Shown piece after piece: positions 12,163 to 23,776 of a DNA stretch of 64,000 bases. The number at the start of each line of letters is the position of its first letter. Within the stretch, counting starts at the first letter, position 1. The stretch covers positions 13,159,289 through 13,223,288 of the forward strand of contig NC_045146.1 in assembly GCF_008831285.2 (NCBI RefSeq). Direction: 5' to 3'. Origin of the DNA: Nymphaea colorata. Taxonomy: Eukaryota > Streptophyta > Magnoliopsida > Nymphaeales > Nymphaeaceae. A program made the position numbers and the translations under genes. Below the pieces are notes generated by a model. That model did no database searches and was not told where the DNA came from. It was given only the letters and a program-made list of their open reading frames with translations.

Positions 12163-12318
12163 CAGCGGCCGAGCCACATGTAGGCTAGTGTAAGCATTTG
12201 CCCACATTAATGCACAAATTTTTCTGACTTTATATCTCGATGCCTGTTGTTGCGTCTAAGAGTCTAAAATTGTTCGAATTAGTGCCCCTTAGCCAAAAAA
12301 TTCCGACCCCACTACGAC
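12163..12318. mobile_element. Degenerate relative of the hAT-like MITEs (tentative)
   Basis: The left end CAGCGGCCGAGCCACATG resembles the reverse complement of the right end of the MITE at 48405-48598 (CAGTGGCAGAGCCACATG). A shared TGCCCACA block follows. The right end near CCGACCCCACTAC is badly decayed, and no target duplication is visible. It looks like an old copy of the same family. Confidence 0.35.
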
Positions 12319-13993
12319 AGTGATAACGTCCATTTCAATCTACCTATGTACCACACACTTTTCTGGCTCAAATACATGTATGGACGGAGATGAGTTGTCC
12401 TCTAGTATTTATAGTCAAAATGAATGTTCATGGTGCTTAGTAAAAAGAACATTATTTTATTAGAATATGTGTTTTTGAAAACACATGTTTGAGAAAAGTT
12501 ATGTTCTTGACTATATCCTTTGTTGCACTTTTCAAAACAAGAAAAAAAATTCATAATTACATAATTTTTTCATGAATAAGAATATGGTATATTTGAAAGT
12601 ATATTATATGGACATTGTTTTTCTTATCAAACGCCCTCTAATAGATCCGCATCATTTTTGTAAGCAATACATCTAATGGGAGCTATTGAATTAAACATTA
12701 AAAAACATTTATTTACTATTATTTTATTACAAAAGAGGCTGATACGGGCCGAACCGGCCTATTCAGACCCATTTAATCGATGGCCGGATATTCTGAAGGA
12801 CCTTTAAACGCCTTAATTAACGCGCCCAAGATAGCATCTTTGTAAATTCGTCTTGTAAAAATAATTCATATTGAATTCAAGGTTGTCACCATTTGTTTGG
12901 TCTTTAAAACCTTCAAAGATCTAGCTTTCTTACGATATGCTTCCTTATTTAACAGCTGCTACTTAGAAATCTCAGGGAAGTATACTAAGATCATTAGCAC
13001 ATAAAACGCCCCATATTCCTAACTATGTCCACCCATTAAACGGTAGCCCAAAAGAGACCTTACTTTTCCAAAAACTGATAATTTCTTTCCAACTAAAAAT
13101 GAGGATTCTTATCTCTACAATCTTGGAAGATTAGGTTGATACTTTGCCGTATTGAAAAGCATTTTTGACCTAATGGAAGCGGTTTTTTTGCTTAGCGAGC
13201 CTGATGAGGCTTCTTAATTGCGTCGCAGATACGAATCATGTTCATAAATGTGGGTCCAAAAAATAGTTATTGAAACCAAAAAAGTCCGAATTCGAGTAAC
13301 GCGTTCAAATTTGGATCGGAATGTATTCCATCGGTTGAGAGAGAGTTTGAAGAAAAAAACAATGAAGAAGACCGACTTCAGCGCTGAAATTTGGCTGTAT
13401 ATCATTAATACTTTTTTTTTCTAGGTTTTAGAATCATTTTTATTATTTTATTTGGATTCCGGATTCGAATCAACCGTGATTGGTGGCAAGCCCGATCCAT
13501 CGTGGGAAAGGCGTCACCGGATGACTTGGAAACCGCCGGCTGGACTTCTCGGTCTCTGGTGGCCGTCGAAAGAATAACTCATTCAGTGTCGGTGCTTTCC
13601 GTGTAATTCCAAAAGGGATCTAGGTTTTCTGTTTTTGCGACGGGGTCCTCACTTTTATAGCATCGGTTGTGAGCCGTTTTAAGATGACACCAATTAGTCC
13701 AAAAAGGGAAAAAGGTTAGGGCAGTTTGCTAGATTATGGGAAATCGTTGGTCAGAATTGAGATAAAATCGGCGGCCGAAATAAGAAATTCACGGATATTC
13801 ACATTCCGGCGAAACGGTGAATCTTCCAAAGTCCCAAGCGCCCACCAATAAAGGATAAAGGAATCCCTCGTTCGCCTTCGCCCACCACGGGGGGAGAGAG
13901 AGAAAGGCCCGTTAGTGTCTCGCATCTTCGCAGTTTCTCCTCTTTCCTTTGCTCCTCTTCTCTATCGACTGAGCTCTCGGGATTGTTCTGTTC

Positions 13994-14362
13994 ATGGCGG
14001 AGGAGGGGCGAGGGCAGGAAAAGGAGGACGCGGCGTCGCCGCTGTCCGTGGAACGGGTGTTCGAGAAGGAGAGGGTGCCGAAATGGCGGGAGCAGCTTAC
14101 TTTCCGGGCGTTCGCGGTGAGCTTCGTTCTGGGAGCGATGTTCTCCGTGATCGTGATGAAGCTCAATCTCACCACGGGGATCATCCCGTCGCTGAACGTC
14201 GCGGCGGGGCTGCTCGGCTTCTTCTTCATCAAGACGTGGACGAAGCTGCTGGACAAGTCGGGGCTCCTCAAGCAGCCTTTCACCAGGCAGGAGAACACCG
14301 TGATCCAGACATGCGTCGTCGCCTGCTCCGGCATCGCCTTCAGCGGTGAGCGTCCCTTTCGA

Positions 14363-14401
<39 letters not shown>

Positions 14402-17400
14402 GTGTGTGTGTGTGTGTGCGCGCGCCCGTTTCTTCGGCGAACAGGGGAAAGTTTTTGATTCGTCGAGATAAGAATGTGATTAGAAACGTATTTCCTCTCC
14501 TCTCCCGTGCGCCGGAATGAATTTTTCTCCTATTCACTTCTTTTTTATGGTGCATGCGCATCTTCGGAGTAATCGGTACTGGGAATAGGAAAGGAAGCCT
14601 TCGCCGGTTAGCTGTTAGATTTCAGATTTCCCTTTTTGTCTCTCTTTCGAACAATTTATGTGAGAAAAGAACAGAAGGCAAGATTGTCCCTCCCGCCAGG
14701 GCTAGGGGAACAGGAGCCTTAACCGTTTCAAGTTTCCGTAGGGGAGGGAGTTACTCCGAGATCTAAGAATCCACAGTTTACCGATACCAGGGTGATGCCG
14801 GCCGCCGGGAGATGGCATGTCCGCCACCGGCTAGCCAGATTGACGCTAGCATGTTCTTTTCCGTTTTTCTTTTCTTTCTTTCTTTTGCTGTTTGAATGGA
14901 GGAATCCGTCCTTCATCCTTGCTTTCATCGCGGAGAGTGATCGCTCAGTCTAACCGCTAGCGGCGACCTCGGTCGCCTTGAAGACGGTTTTCTTTTTCCC
15001 CCCAAATGCAAACAGATCCGAGTTTTTAGGATAATTACGTATCTGCAACGCCTTTCCGGATAAGATCAAATTTACATTAACCCATTCATTAAATCAGGCG
15101 CGATAGCTTTTACAGAGTGTTTCACAACAGCCCTCCCATTACTAAATATTTCTAGTTTTGCGTTTTGTCTTTCAAGTTTTTCAAGCCGAGCCCCTTTTCT
15201 TTGCATGTTTCTATCCACCACAGTCCAAATAATGATTCTCGAACGGGAAATTTACGAACGAGCGAATATACCATTCCCTTTACGTACAAAGAACATTTAA
15301 TAACTCAAATAATTGATTGATCTTTGATTTATTAAATTTTCTTAGAATTTTAACCTCTGTTGTTTCGTAAATAGTCAGTCAATCATGGTTTCACTTGTCT
15401 CAGGAAACTGAAATAAAAGGAAATAGAAATGTCTTTACATCACTTCTCCTTCTGTTGGACACTGTCGCTCCTACTTGTCTCTTTTTTGTTCAATGCTTTT
15501 TTAATTGTTTAACGACCAAACCTTCTCATCTTGTTTGAGAAAGCTCTAAAGTGGCGTTCATCTTGTATATGGATGACAATTGAAATTAAATTTGTGTGAA
15601 ACTCGGTTTTGATAAAAATATTTTGTAAAACTAAGTGAACAACCTGGTCTTTCAAAATTATTCGCAAGAAACATTGTTTTGGTCTTGTCAAATAAACACT
15701 CAGATTAAATTTCATATTTCAACTATTGCACTCTGATGTAAGTGGCTGCGAACCCCTTTTCAGTTTCAAGCTTTCAACATTGTATATTTTAATTTTTTTA
15801 ATGTTGCGTCCGTGAAGCAGACATTTTGATTTTTCAAAGGTGGTCGACGGCTTTTTGCTTTCGCTTCTGTGCTTCTTCTCTCTTTGACTCTTTTTCTTTA
15901 TGGTTACTCGTCCCATCAATCACGATGAGATACACGTGATGGACGATCGTCTTGGAGTTTTTCCTCTCGCTACTTTTGGTTTGGACGACAGCGCCCACCG
16001 ACAGGGTCGAGGTTATCATTATGGATGAGGACTGTATCGGATCTTTTGACCGACCCGGACTTATCAGCGGTCAGGTCACGTGATCTGCCTGAAAATGTAT
16101 GCGTCTCTCGGCTTGTTCCCGGCTGAAACTCCGACTTGGATCCCTGTCGAGCACGCCTGTCTCGGACTTTTTGGCCGTCTTCGTCAACTAAAACTTGTCG
16201 GCCGGATGATTCAAAGTGAATTAAAAAGCTTTGTTGGTTTGGTAGACTCGAGGGAGTATTAAAAAAAAATGTGAACACAAGATGTCTAAATAGTGACTTT
16301 TATCATAAGAATTCCGCGTTTCTATTCGCGATTATTTGTGTATGTATGGAAAATATCACCGTAAAATGTTAATCGGTATTTGTCGCAAAGTTATTTGTAG
16401 GCCTCTTCAGTAGAGGTTCTAAAATTCTGATTTTTTTTCTCATATACCAAGTGATGGATAGGGCAACTAGTCAGGTTGACTAGTCAGGTTGACTAGCATG
16501 TTGTAGCCACAATCTTATTTTTATTCTAAAGGTGTTAGATGATATTGAGGAATAGTATTGATCTGAAGGTTAAGATTAAGGTTATGAGTACCATAATAAA
16601 GCCAAGTAGACTGATTCCCCATTCTTCTCCCCTCTCCTCTCTCTCTTACTACTTGCGTTTACATGAACTGACTTCTGAGATAGTCTAAAGTCGCTTTATG
16701 TACTTCGTCAGAGAAGTCACTATTTTTATTAGTTTTAAGTTTTTAACTTAAATTGCCATCGGCATGAACAAGAAAGGCGCTTTTTCCACTAGCGCCAGAA
16801 ACACTGGTGTCAAAATCGGTTTGAATATGCCTATTCAGTTCAAATTGGTGGCAAACGGGTCAAATTACTTTTATATGTTTTGATTTATTGCAAAATTAAT
16901 TTTTAAAATTTTCAGCCAAACCTGTAGCCCTGCCGATTCTGTTTGGTCGGGCCGATTCCGTTCAAAGACCGATTTTTACAACGCAGCTCGGAAGTCACCT
17001 CCCGTTTTCCTTGGGGAATTTGGAAGCCACGGCTTCACTGTCAACGTGACCGCTTCCAAAAAAATTCCTCCTTTGATGGTTTTTTTCTTGTTTATGAGTG
17101 GCCAGGTGGGTTCGGGAGCTACCTTTTCGGGATGAGCAATATTGTTGCCTTGCAAACGCCAGATGTCAATGATGCCAACAACACAAAAGAACCAAGCTTA
17201 ACATGGATGATTGGCTTCCTCTTTGTTGTCAGTTTCGTGGGCCTCTTCTCTGTGGTGCCACTTAGGAAGGTGAATGAAAGCAAATTGCATACCGGATGTT
17301 TATCATCTATCATTGTTCCTTGGGCACGTTGAGATAATCAATCATGTTCGTCACTGACTCGCTGGTTGTTTTTGTTTTTTGATAGATCATGGTTATCGAC

Positions 17401-20134
17401 TACAAGCTGACGTATCCGAGCGGCACTGCTACTGCCTATCTGATCAATGGCTTCCACACTCCCCAAGGAGCCAAACTTGCGAAGTATGTATGCCTTCTAA
17501 AAGTAGTATGTATATGGCTAAGCTTAACATTTTGATTACTACGTGGCACAATCGAGATGAGTCAGTTGCTCATCCGAACTCCCCTTGGTAGAACTTGATC
17601 GTGAAATGTGAAAAATTGAGCCATAATTTGCTCTTACAGCTTTGCTTGTCTTAGCGGTAAACATAGCAGAGGTTTTATCATATTCAATCTTTCCTGGGTG
17701 ATGGGTCATGTCTAACAACCGCTCAGATTCAGGCAGAACACTTGGATTGGGGTCCTATCCTTGAGAAACTAGATTTAGAACGTTTCTGTGAACCTTGTCG
17801 CAATGTCTAACGTTCTTATCGACATGAATGAGTGTTCCATGAAAGCCAAAAGAAACTGGCTCGAGCAATTCATGGCATTCTTAATTTTTTTGTCCCTGTG
17901 GTATGATCAGATACATTTTTCTTAATGACTTTTTCTTTAACAGGAAGCAGGTCAGTGTTCTTGGAAGATTCTTCTCTTTCAGCTTTTTGTGGGGTTTCTT
18001 CCAATGGTTCTACACCGGTGGTGACAGTTGCGGGTTTTCAAATTTCCCTACTTTTGGTCTCAAAGCTTATGACAACAGGTAGTGCTCCTAGCATTTGTTT
18101 TCCTCAGAAAGACCTCGAAAGTTTTCCGAATTTAGTGTCTCTGCTTCCAAATGCACATATTGGTCATGAATCAACTTAGCTTATTTGAATGACGTCATGT
18201 TTTCTTGCTTGTCTTAGCCTTTAATTCTGAAAATTTGGTCGCGTAAAACTGCAGATTCTACTTTGACTTCTCCTCGACTTATGTTGGTGCTGGGATGATC
18301 TGCCCATACATTGTCAACATCTCTCTTCTTTTAGGTGCAATCCTTTCATGGGGAATCATGTGGCCTATGATTGATAAAAAGTCAGGGGACTGGTACTCTG
18401 CCTCTCTACCTAAAAGCTCTCTCCATGGCCTTAATGGATACAAGGTACTCTCCCACTTGTTCTCATATTTTACTTACATGCTGTTCCATATTGAATGTCC
18501 GTTCTTTTATTTTCCAGATTTTTATTTCGATTGCCTTGATCCTTGGTGATGGTCTCTACAATTTTGTGAGTGTCATGATTCGCACTGCAATGGCATTCCG
18601 TCAGCAAATGAAGAAGAAAGATGCCATAATCCCTGTGGCTGGTGTAGCTGCGGAAAATGGTACCAACTTTGATGAGGAACGTCGCAATCAGCACTTCATG
18701 AAAGACAGCATTCCTTTTCTCTATGCTGTTGGTGGCTACCTTGCTATCGTGGTCATTGCCACCCCTGTCCTCCCTAAAATCTTCCCCCAGTTGAAATGGT
18801 TAGTTCTGTTCATTACAACCCACATAGAATATATGCATATGCAATTATATCATGTTTAAACGAATATCAGTGTACCCAAACCCTTGGCATCATCCTTACG
18901 TACTGAATCCACTTCAGACGTAGGACTCTTAGGTGGAATACACAAGACTGAACACAATTGATCAGCCCATACCCAGCCAATACTTTCGCGTAGTTTTTAT
19001 GTTTCATTTATGCTTGGATTGTTCATGTGTTCTTTTCCTTGATACATCCCTAACAGATTCAAGCAAGTTTTCTATCTTTCCTTGCTGTTTTAGGTAATCC
19101 ATCCTTGTAGACATGATCAAATGATGGATGAGTATGATCTCACGATCCTCATTTTTTGAAAGTCGCATGTTACCAAAACCCATTTTCACATACTTGTGCA
19201 TCTGCATCAGCATCAGCATCAGCATCCATGTTTCATAGTTTGTTAAGAACAATGGCAACTCAACGTCGACAATATTTCCGACGGCCTTCTGTTGATACAG
19301 CAAAATCTTGAATCTGGCAGGTACTACGTCCTTGTGGCATACATCATTGCACCGGTTTTGGCCTTCTGTAATGCCTATGGCTGTGGTCTCACCGACTGGA
19401 GTCTTGCCTCCACTTACGGGAAGCTGGCGATTTTCATCATTGGTGCCTGGGCTGGAGCGCATAACGGAGGTGTCCTTGCTGGCCTTGCTGCCTGTGGTGT
19501 GATGATGAGCATAGTTTCAACTGCTTCCGACCTGATGCAGGACTTCAAGACCGGGTACTTGACTCTGGCCTCTCCGCGGTCCATGTTTGTGAGCCAAGTC
19601 ATTGGAACTGCCATGGGCTGTGTGATTGCACCAAGTGTGTTCTGGCTCTTCTACAAGGCCTTCAACGTCGGGTCTCCAGACAGCGAGTACAAAGCGCCGT
19701 ATGCAGCAATTTACCGCAACATAGCTCTTCTTGGAGTACAGGGCTTTGGATCATTGCCTAAGCATTGCTTTGAGCTGTGCTGCGGCTTCTTTGCAGCAGC
19801 CATCGTCATCAATCTGCTCAAGAACGTAATCCTGCCCAAGAAGGTGGCAGGTTACGTGCCCATCCCCATGGCTATGGCAATCCCCTTCTACATTGGAGGC
19901 TACTTCGCAATCGACATGTGCGTGGGGAGCTTGATTCTCTATGCATGGGAGCGCGTCAACAAGGCAAAGGCAGAAGCATTCGGGCCGGCTGTTGCGTCAG
20001 GGTTGATATGTGGAGATGGGATATGGACATTGCCTGCATCTGTGCTGTCTTTGGCTAAAGTGAGCCCACCCATTTGCATGAAGTTCTTGTCTCGTTCGGT
20101 CAACCTGCAGGTAGACAAGTTATTGGGTGGTTAA
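13994..20134 (+). CDS. YSL: Yellow-stripe-like metal-nicotianamine transporter (OPT family)
   Basis: Complete gene of 7 exons: 13994-14345, 17106-17269, 17386-17483, 17944-18078, 18255-18444, 18518-18798 and 19321-20134. The joined frame is 2034 nt, 677 aa plus stop, the usual YSL length. The N terminus is acidic and hydrophilic ([14 protein letters not shown]). It is followed by the family stretch [20 protein letters not shown] and many membrane helices. Other recognisable blocks are [39 protein letters not shown], a charged loop with RQQMKKKDA, and [11 protein letters not shown] near the end. YSL proteins are proton-coupled symporters of Fe, Cu, Zn or other metals chelated to nicotianamine or phytosiderophore, located in plasma or internal membranes. 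Intron 1 is large (2760 nt), with a CT/TG microsatellite just after the donor. The substrate and subfamily cannot be fixed from sequence. Confidence 0.95.
14365..14418. repeat. CT/TG compound microsatellite in YSL intron 1
   Basis: A CT run (14365-14398) is followed by a TG run (14401-14418) ending in CGCGCGCC, starting about 20 bases after the intron 1 donor. Confidence 0.95.
16466..16496. repeat. Tandem repeat, period 13 bp, about 2.4 copies
   Basis: The unit ACTAGTCAGGTTG repeats exactly at 16466 and 16479 and ends with a partial ACTAG at 16492. It lies in YSL intron 1. Confidence 0.9.
19199..19228. repeat. CATCAG hexamer repeat in YSL intron 6
   Basis: ATCTGCATCAGCATCAGCAT and onward forms about four CATCAG units, 90 bases upstream of the last exon. 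Confidence 0.8.
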
Positions 20135-20307
20135 ACGTCAAGAAACAATGAGGGGGAGGTGCTGCAGGGTTCAGCTTATTTGTACAGGTGTTCTTAGTTA
20201 CGATATTAGTCGCTGAATGTGAGGTTTAGGACGATGATTGTGATGGTTGAAGTTCTGGACAATGGGATTGGTGGTCCAAAAGATTGTTATAGAGTGTTCA
20301 CAAAGAT

Positions 20308-20309
<2 letters not shown>

Positions 20310-20341
<32 letters not shown>
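20310..20341. repeat. CT microsatellite downstream of YSL
   Basis: A run of 16 CT units, about 175 bases past the YSL stop codon and probably in or near the 3' untranslated region. Confidence 0.95.
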
Positions 20342-20344
<3 letters not shown>

Positions 20345-22045
20345 AAAGTACCAAGTTCTCTGGCCAAACGGTAATAACATAAGAGCGGAAAAAGTGGCAT
20401 CCTCATTTGCAAATGCTACGCAGAGCGAGAGAGAAAGAGGGAGGAGAGAGTGGCTGTGGTATGGGTTCTCCTCCGCGTCAAGGATCTTCGTTTTCATTTT
20501 TTTTTCCTTAACGAAAACACCAAAGCAAAAAGCAGTATCATACCTACCAATCATGCCATTGAAAAAAAGATTTGCTATTACATTTTTGGTGGACCTAATA
20601 AGGAGAGTGGATCAACATATTTGCCTGCATCGAAGAAGTTGCAATTTAAAAAACTATAGATTTTAATTTTTAAGACTGAAAGTAATGAATGAAGAAAATA
20701 CGTAAAACCTTCATTCGTAATCCAAAAGAAAAAAAAAAAAACCATCGATTTGGAGCCGATTTTGATGCTATCCCAATCTCATTTTGGAGATTCGATTTGT
20801 GGTTTCGGTAGATCGATTCAGGTAGCAGCAAAATCTGACGCTTTCACTGAGAAAGATCCAGTATTTTTCTCATTTCTTATTGCTGAAACCTGGATCATCT
20901 CCAAAATAATCCGTATTGGAAAGTTAGACATTGCACATTCTCTGAGTTTGCTGGGTGCCGGATGTTCTAAGCACTTTCTAGCTTCCACTTCGATGAAAGT
21001 TAATGCATGTTTACGCAATTCATTTCCTTGATAGCTTAACTTTTCCTTTTGAATTTGGTTTCATCTGTCCACCTAAGTCAGCTACATTTGCCATAATCCA
21101 TTTCTCATTTGGTTTCTTTATGTAATCATTATATGCTTATAACTTCATAGTATTTATCAACAAGGCAATTAGATTCCTCCGCGGTCAGGAAGATCCACGA
21201 CTTGGGTACAGTTAGATTTGTGAAAACCTGCATCAATATAAAAACCTGTTTATGAAACTAAGATTAAACATTTACTTCATTTCTAAGTTACATGGGAACT
21301 TCAATTAGGTCTACTTACCCATGTTGCGGTATCTATTATCTATACATATAAAGTGGATACTTGGACACATTTAGGTATTTTTAAACATAAAGCTTATCCA
21401 AACTACTTATTTTATTTTATATTATTTTAACTCAGTTTTTATTCTGTTTTTTAGAGTTATTGTTCACTAACGTATAATGTTTTGATTTGTATCATTCTTT
21501 TACATGTATATATGTATATGTATATCCTGAAGTATCAGTATCTCTGTACCCACATTTTTTTAAAGTTACCTTATCTATAGCCGTGCTCAAATGTCAGCCA
21601 TCAGTTTCATGTTTCCATCTTTCTTTTGCAGGCCCATCAAATACTGGCAAAAGTTTCTGGAGTCTGAACAGTGTCACTAATCCAGTTTCATCAACCAACC
21701 CCCAAATTTGGAATGGGAAATAATTTCTTCTTCCTCTCTATTCCGGATTATAATTTCAAAGCTACGGTTCTGGGTCATCAACGGAGATGAAACGAGAGAT
21801 CCTGATGTTTATGACAGAGTCATTTCTTTACTAAACTAAAAAGATGATGGTTTTTTGTGGTTGAAAGAAATCACAGTGTCGACTCTTTTGTGAATGAGCA
21901 CTGGTCCTCTGCCTTCCCAGATTTCACACAACGAGAGACTTGAAAAGCGGCGCGGGAGGTTACAGCTTACAGTTTTACCTTTCCATCCCCGAGTCCCGGA
22001 CGACGGTTTCCCATCTCTCCGCCGACGTTAGTAAGCCCCATCGCT

Positions 22046-22078
22046 CGCTCTCTCTCTCTCTCTGTCTCTCTCTCTCTT
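22046..22078. repeat. CT microsatellite in the probable 5' leader intron of the INO80C gene
   Basis: Interrupted CT run (GCTCGCTCTC...TCTGTCTC...CTCTTG) just after a possible GTAAGC donor at about 22031. CT-rich tracts near transcription starts are common in plants. Confidence 0.85.
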
Positions 22079-22801
22079 GTGTTCTACACAACTTTTAAGC
22101 TGCCCTTCCTTTTTCCTTTTCTGGCGTTCAAGGAGAGAGCAAAAATTATGAAGGTGAAGCTCTCTGATAAGCAAATTAGTCGACAAATCTGTGCAATTCT
22201 TTGTAGAGTTCGGAGTCGTTTCCTTTTATCCTTTCTCTTTAGGTTGTTCACTTCCGTTTATACGGGAATTAAGTTCATAGAACTGGCATTTCTGAATTTC
22301 CAACCTAAATCACCATTAGAAGTAGAGAATGCGGGGACATTTCAGTAGAGGATTATGAAACAAAAAGTGGAAATTGGGAAGCGAAAGAAGGTTTGTGAGC
22401 ACATGTATATATCTTCTTGATTATGGAGCTTCATGATTGAATTCTAGGGTTTAGTTAAGACGCAAGAAACAGAGCAGCAAATCTCACGGGGGGGTGGGGT
22501 GGGGGGCGGGGGAGGGCGGTGTGGGAAGCGGGTAGAGGGACAATTTGGAGCGAAGCTGAGGTGAGAGCTCGACAATTGAGCACTTCCCTCTGCGCTATGT
22601 AGCGCCATATATGGTACAACTGTCTAAGCATTGGCTTCTTTGTAATTTGGGCGCCGTGTGTTCATTGGCTTGGAGGATTCCTTACTTCTTCCTTACTTCT
22701 GTTGTTCATTTTTTCTTCTTAGACAAATTTTTTCCCTCTCTCTTTTATCGGTTTATGCTTATGTGACTCAAAAAATTGATGGCATCTTTTAGGGATCTGC
22801 A

Positions 22802-23720
22802 ATGGAAGCAGAAATTGTAGAAGCTGATATTCTGCTCCCTTCTCTTCTCCCTTTTAAGAGGACCCAAATGTCAGAGAAGTACCCAAAAGGGCATGCGAGG
22901 GGCAGGCACTGGAAGCATCTGAAGCAGATTCTTCAAGCCGAGAATTATCAAAATTTTCCTGCCGACGAACCGAATTGTGAGTGTTTTATTGTGCCTATAC
23001 AGTGGCATTTAGTATGTCGAGTAGGAACAGCCCGCTATTCCCTTTCTTCCCTGCTCCTTAATGCTACTTGTTCCCGTCAGAGTTTCTCTTGAAGTGTTGG
23101 TTTGTTCGGTCAACAATAGCTATTTTGCACATCCTTAGTTAAATATGGTTTCCAGGAACATGGTACTGACCATTCAAGTTAAAAATTAAGAAGTTCTTGA
23201 ATGAGTTATCCTTGTAACGTATATAATCATTGTTCTCACATTTTCACATTTACGCTGTGACGACCAAAATATGGATTAGACGAAAAGTGATGAATTTTTT
23301 GGCGAAAAGCTCAAGGATTTACTGTGGATATTCTATTCACTAGTTCATGAATATTTCCTTGCTTTTCTTTAGTAAGCACAAGATTGGCCTTTTAGGTTTT
23401 CTCTCTTTTCCTTTTTTTCTTCTCTCTTTCTCTCTACGTATAAAATCGACTGTTTGATTTCACAATGAATCCCTCGAAGGAGGTGGGTCAGCTGCAAACG
23501 CAATGTTTGCCACAATCTGGCATCTCATTGGGTAGTGGCGCTAAATGAATAGGGAGACGGTGGAAAGACCGTAGGCAACCAGAATTCTCCATCATTTCAA
23601 TTCTTCTAAACCATGTTTTTGTCAAAAACCCAACATGGTCTGACTGTTTTTTTCTGACGAATCATAACTGTACATTCCACATGGAAAGTAGGAGGAAACC
23701 AATTTCTCTCTCTCTCTCTC

Positions 23721-23776
<56 letters not shown>

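Larger units (their letters stand above)
7671..13993. other. Long gene-free interval with tandem repeats and small DNA transposons
   Basis: No open frame here resembles a known protein; the longest are about 60-100 codons and have no domains. The interval holds several short tandem duplications (8798-8913, 9107-9173, 10981-11203), a clean hAT-like MITE (8527-8725), a truncated relative near 9257-9397 and a degenerate one near 12163-12318. The right-hand 500 bases become GC-richer, with GA-rich sequence at 13890-13905, and are probably the promoter and leader of the YSL gene. Confidence 0.6.
14346..17105 (+). other. YSL intron 1 (2760 nt)
   Basis: Bounded by the donor GTGAGCG and the acceptor GGCCAG; joining the exons gives [10 protein letters not shown] in phase. 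It contains the CT/TG microsatellite, a triplicated 13-bp tandem repeat (ACTAGTCAGGTTG, 16466-16496) and otherwise unannotated AT-rich sequence. No nested gene was recognised. Confidence 0.8.
20135..22801. other. YSL 3' flank and leader region of the INO80C gene
   Basis: No protein-coding gene is supported. The first 200-300 bases are likely the YSL 3' untranslated region. Around 21900-22030 the sequence becomes GC-richer and ends in CCGACGTTAGTAAGCCCC. This could be a non-coding first exon with its donor for the INO80C gene, whose coding exon is preceded at about 22788-22793 by TTTTAG. A CT microsatellite lies at 22046-22078, and a G-rich tract (GGGGGGGTGGGGTGGGGGGC type) lies near 22489-22520. 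Confidence 0.5.
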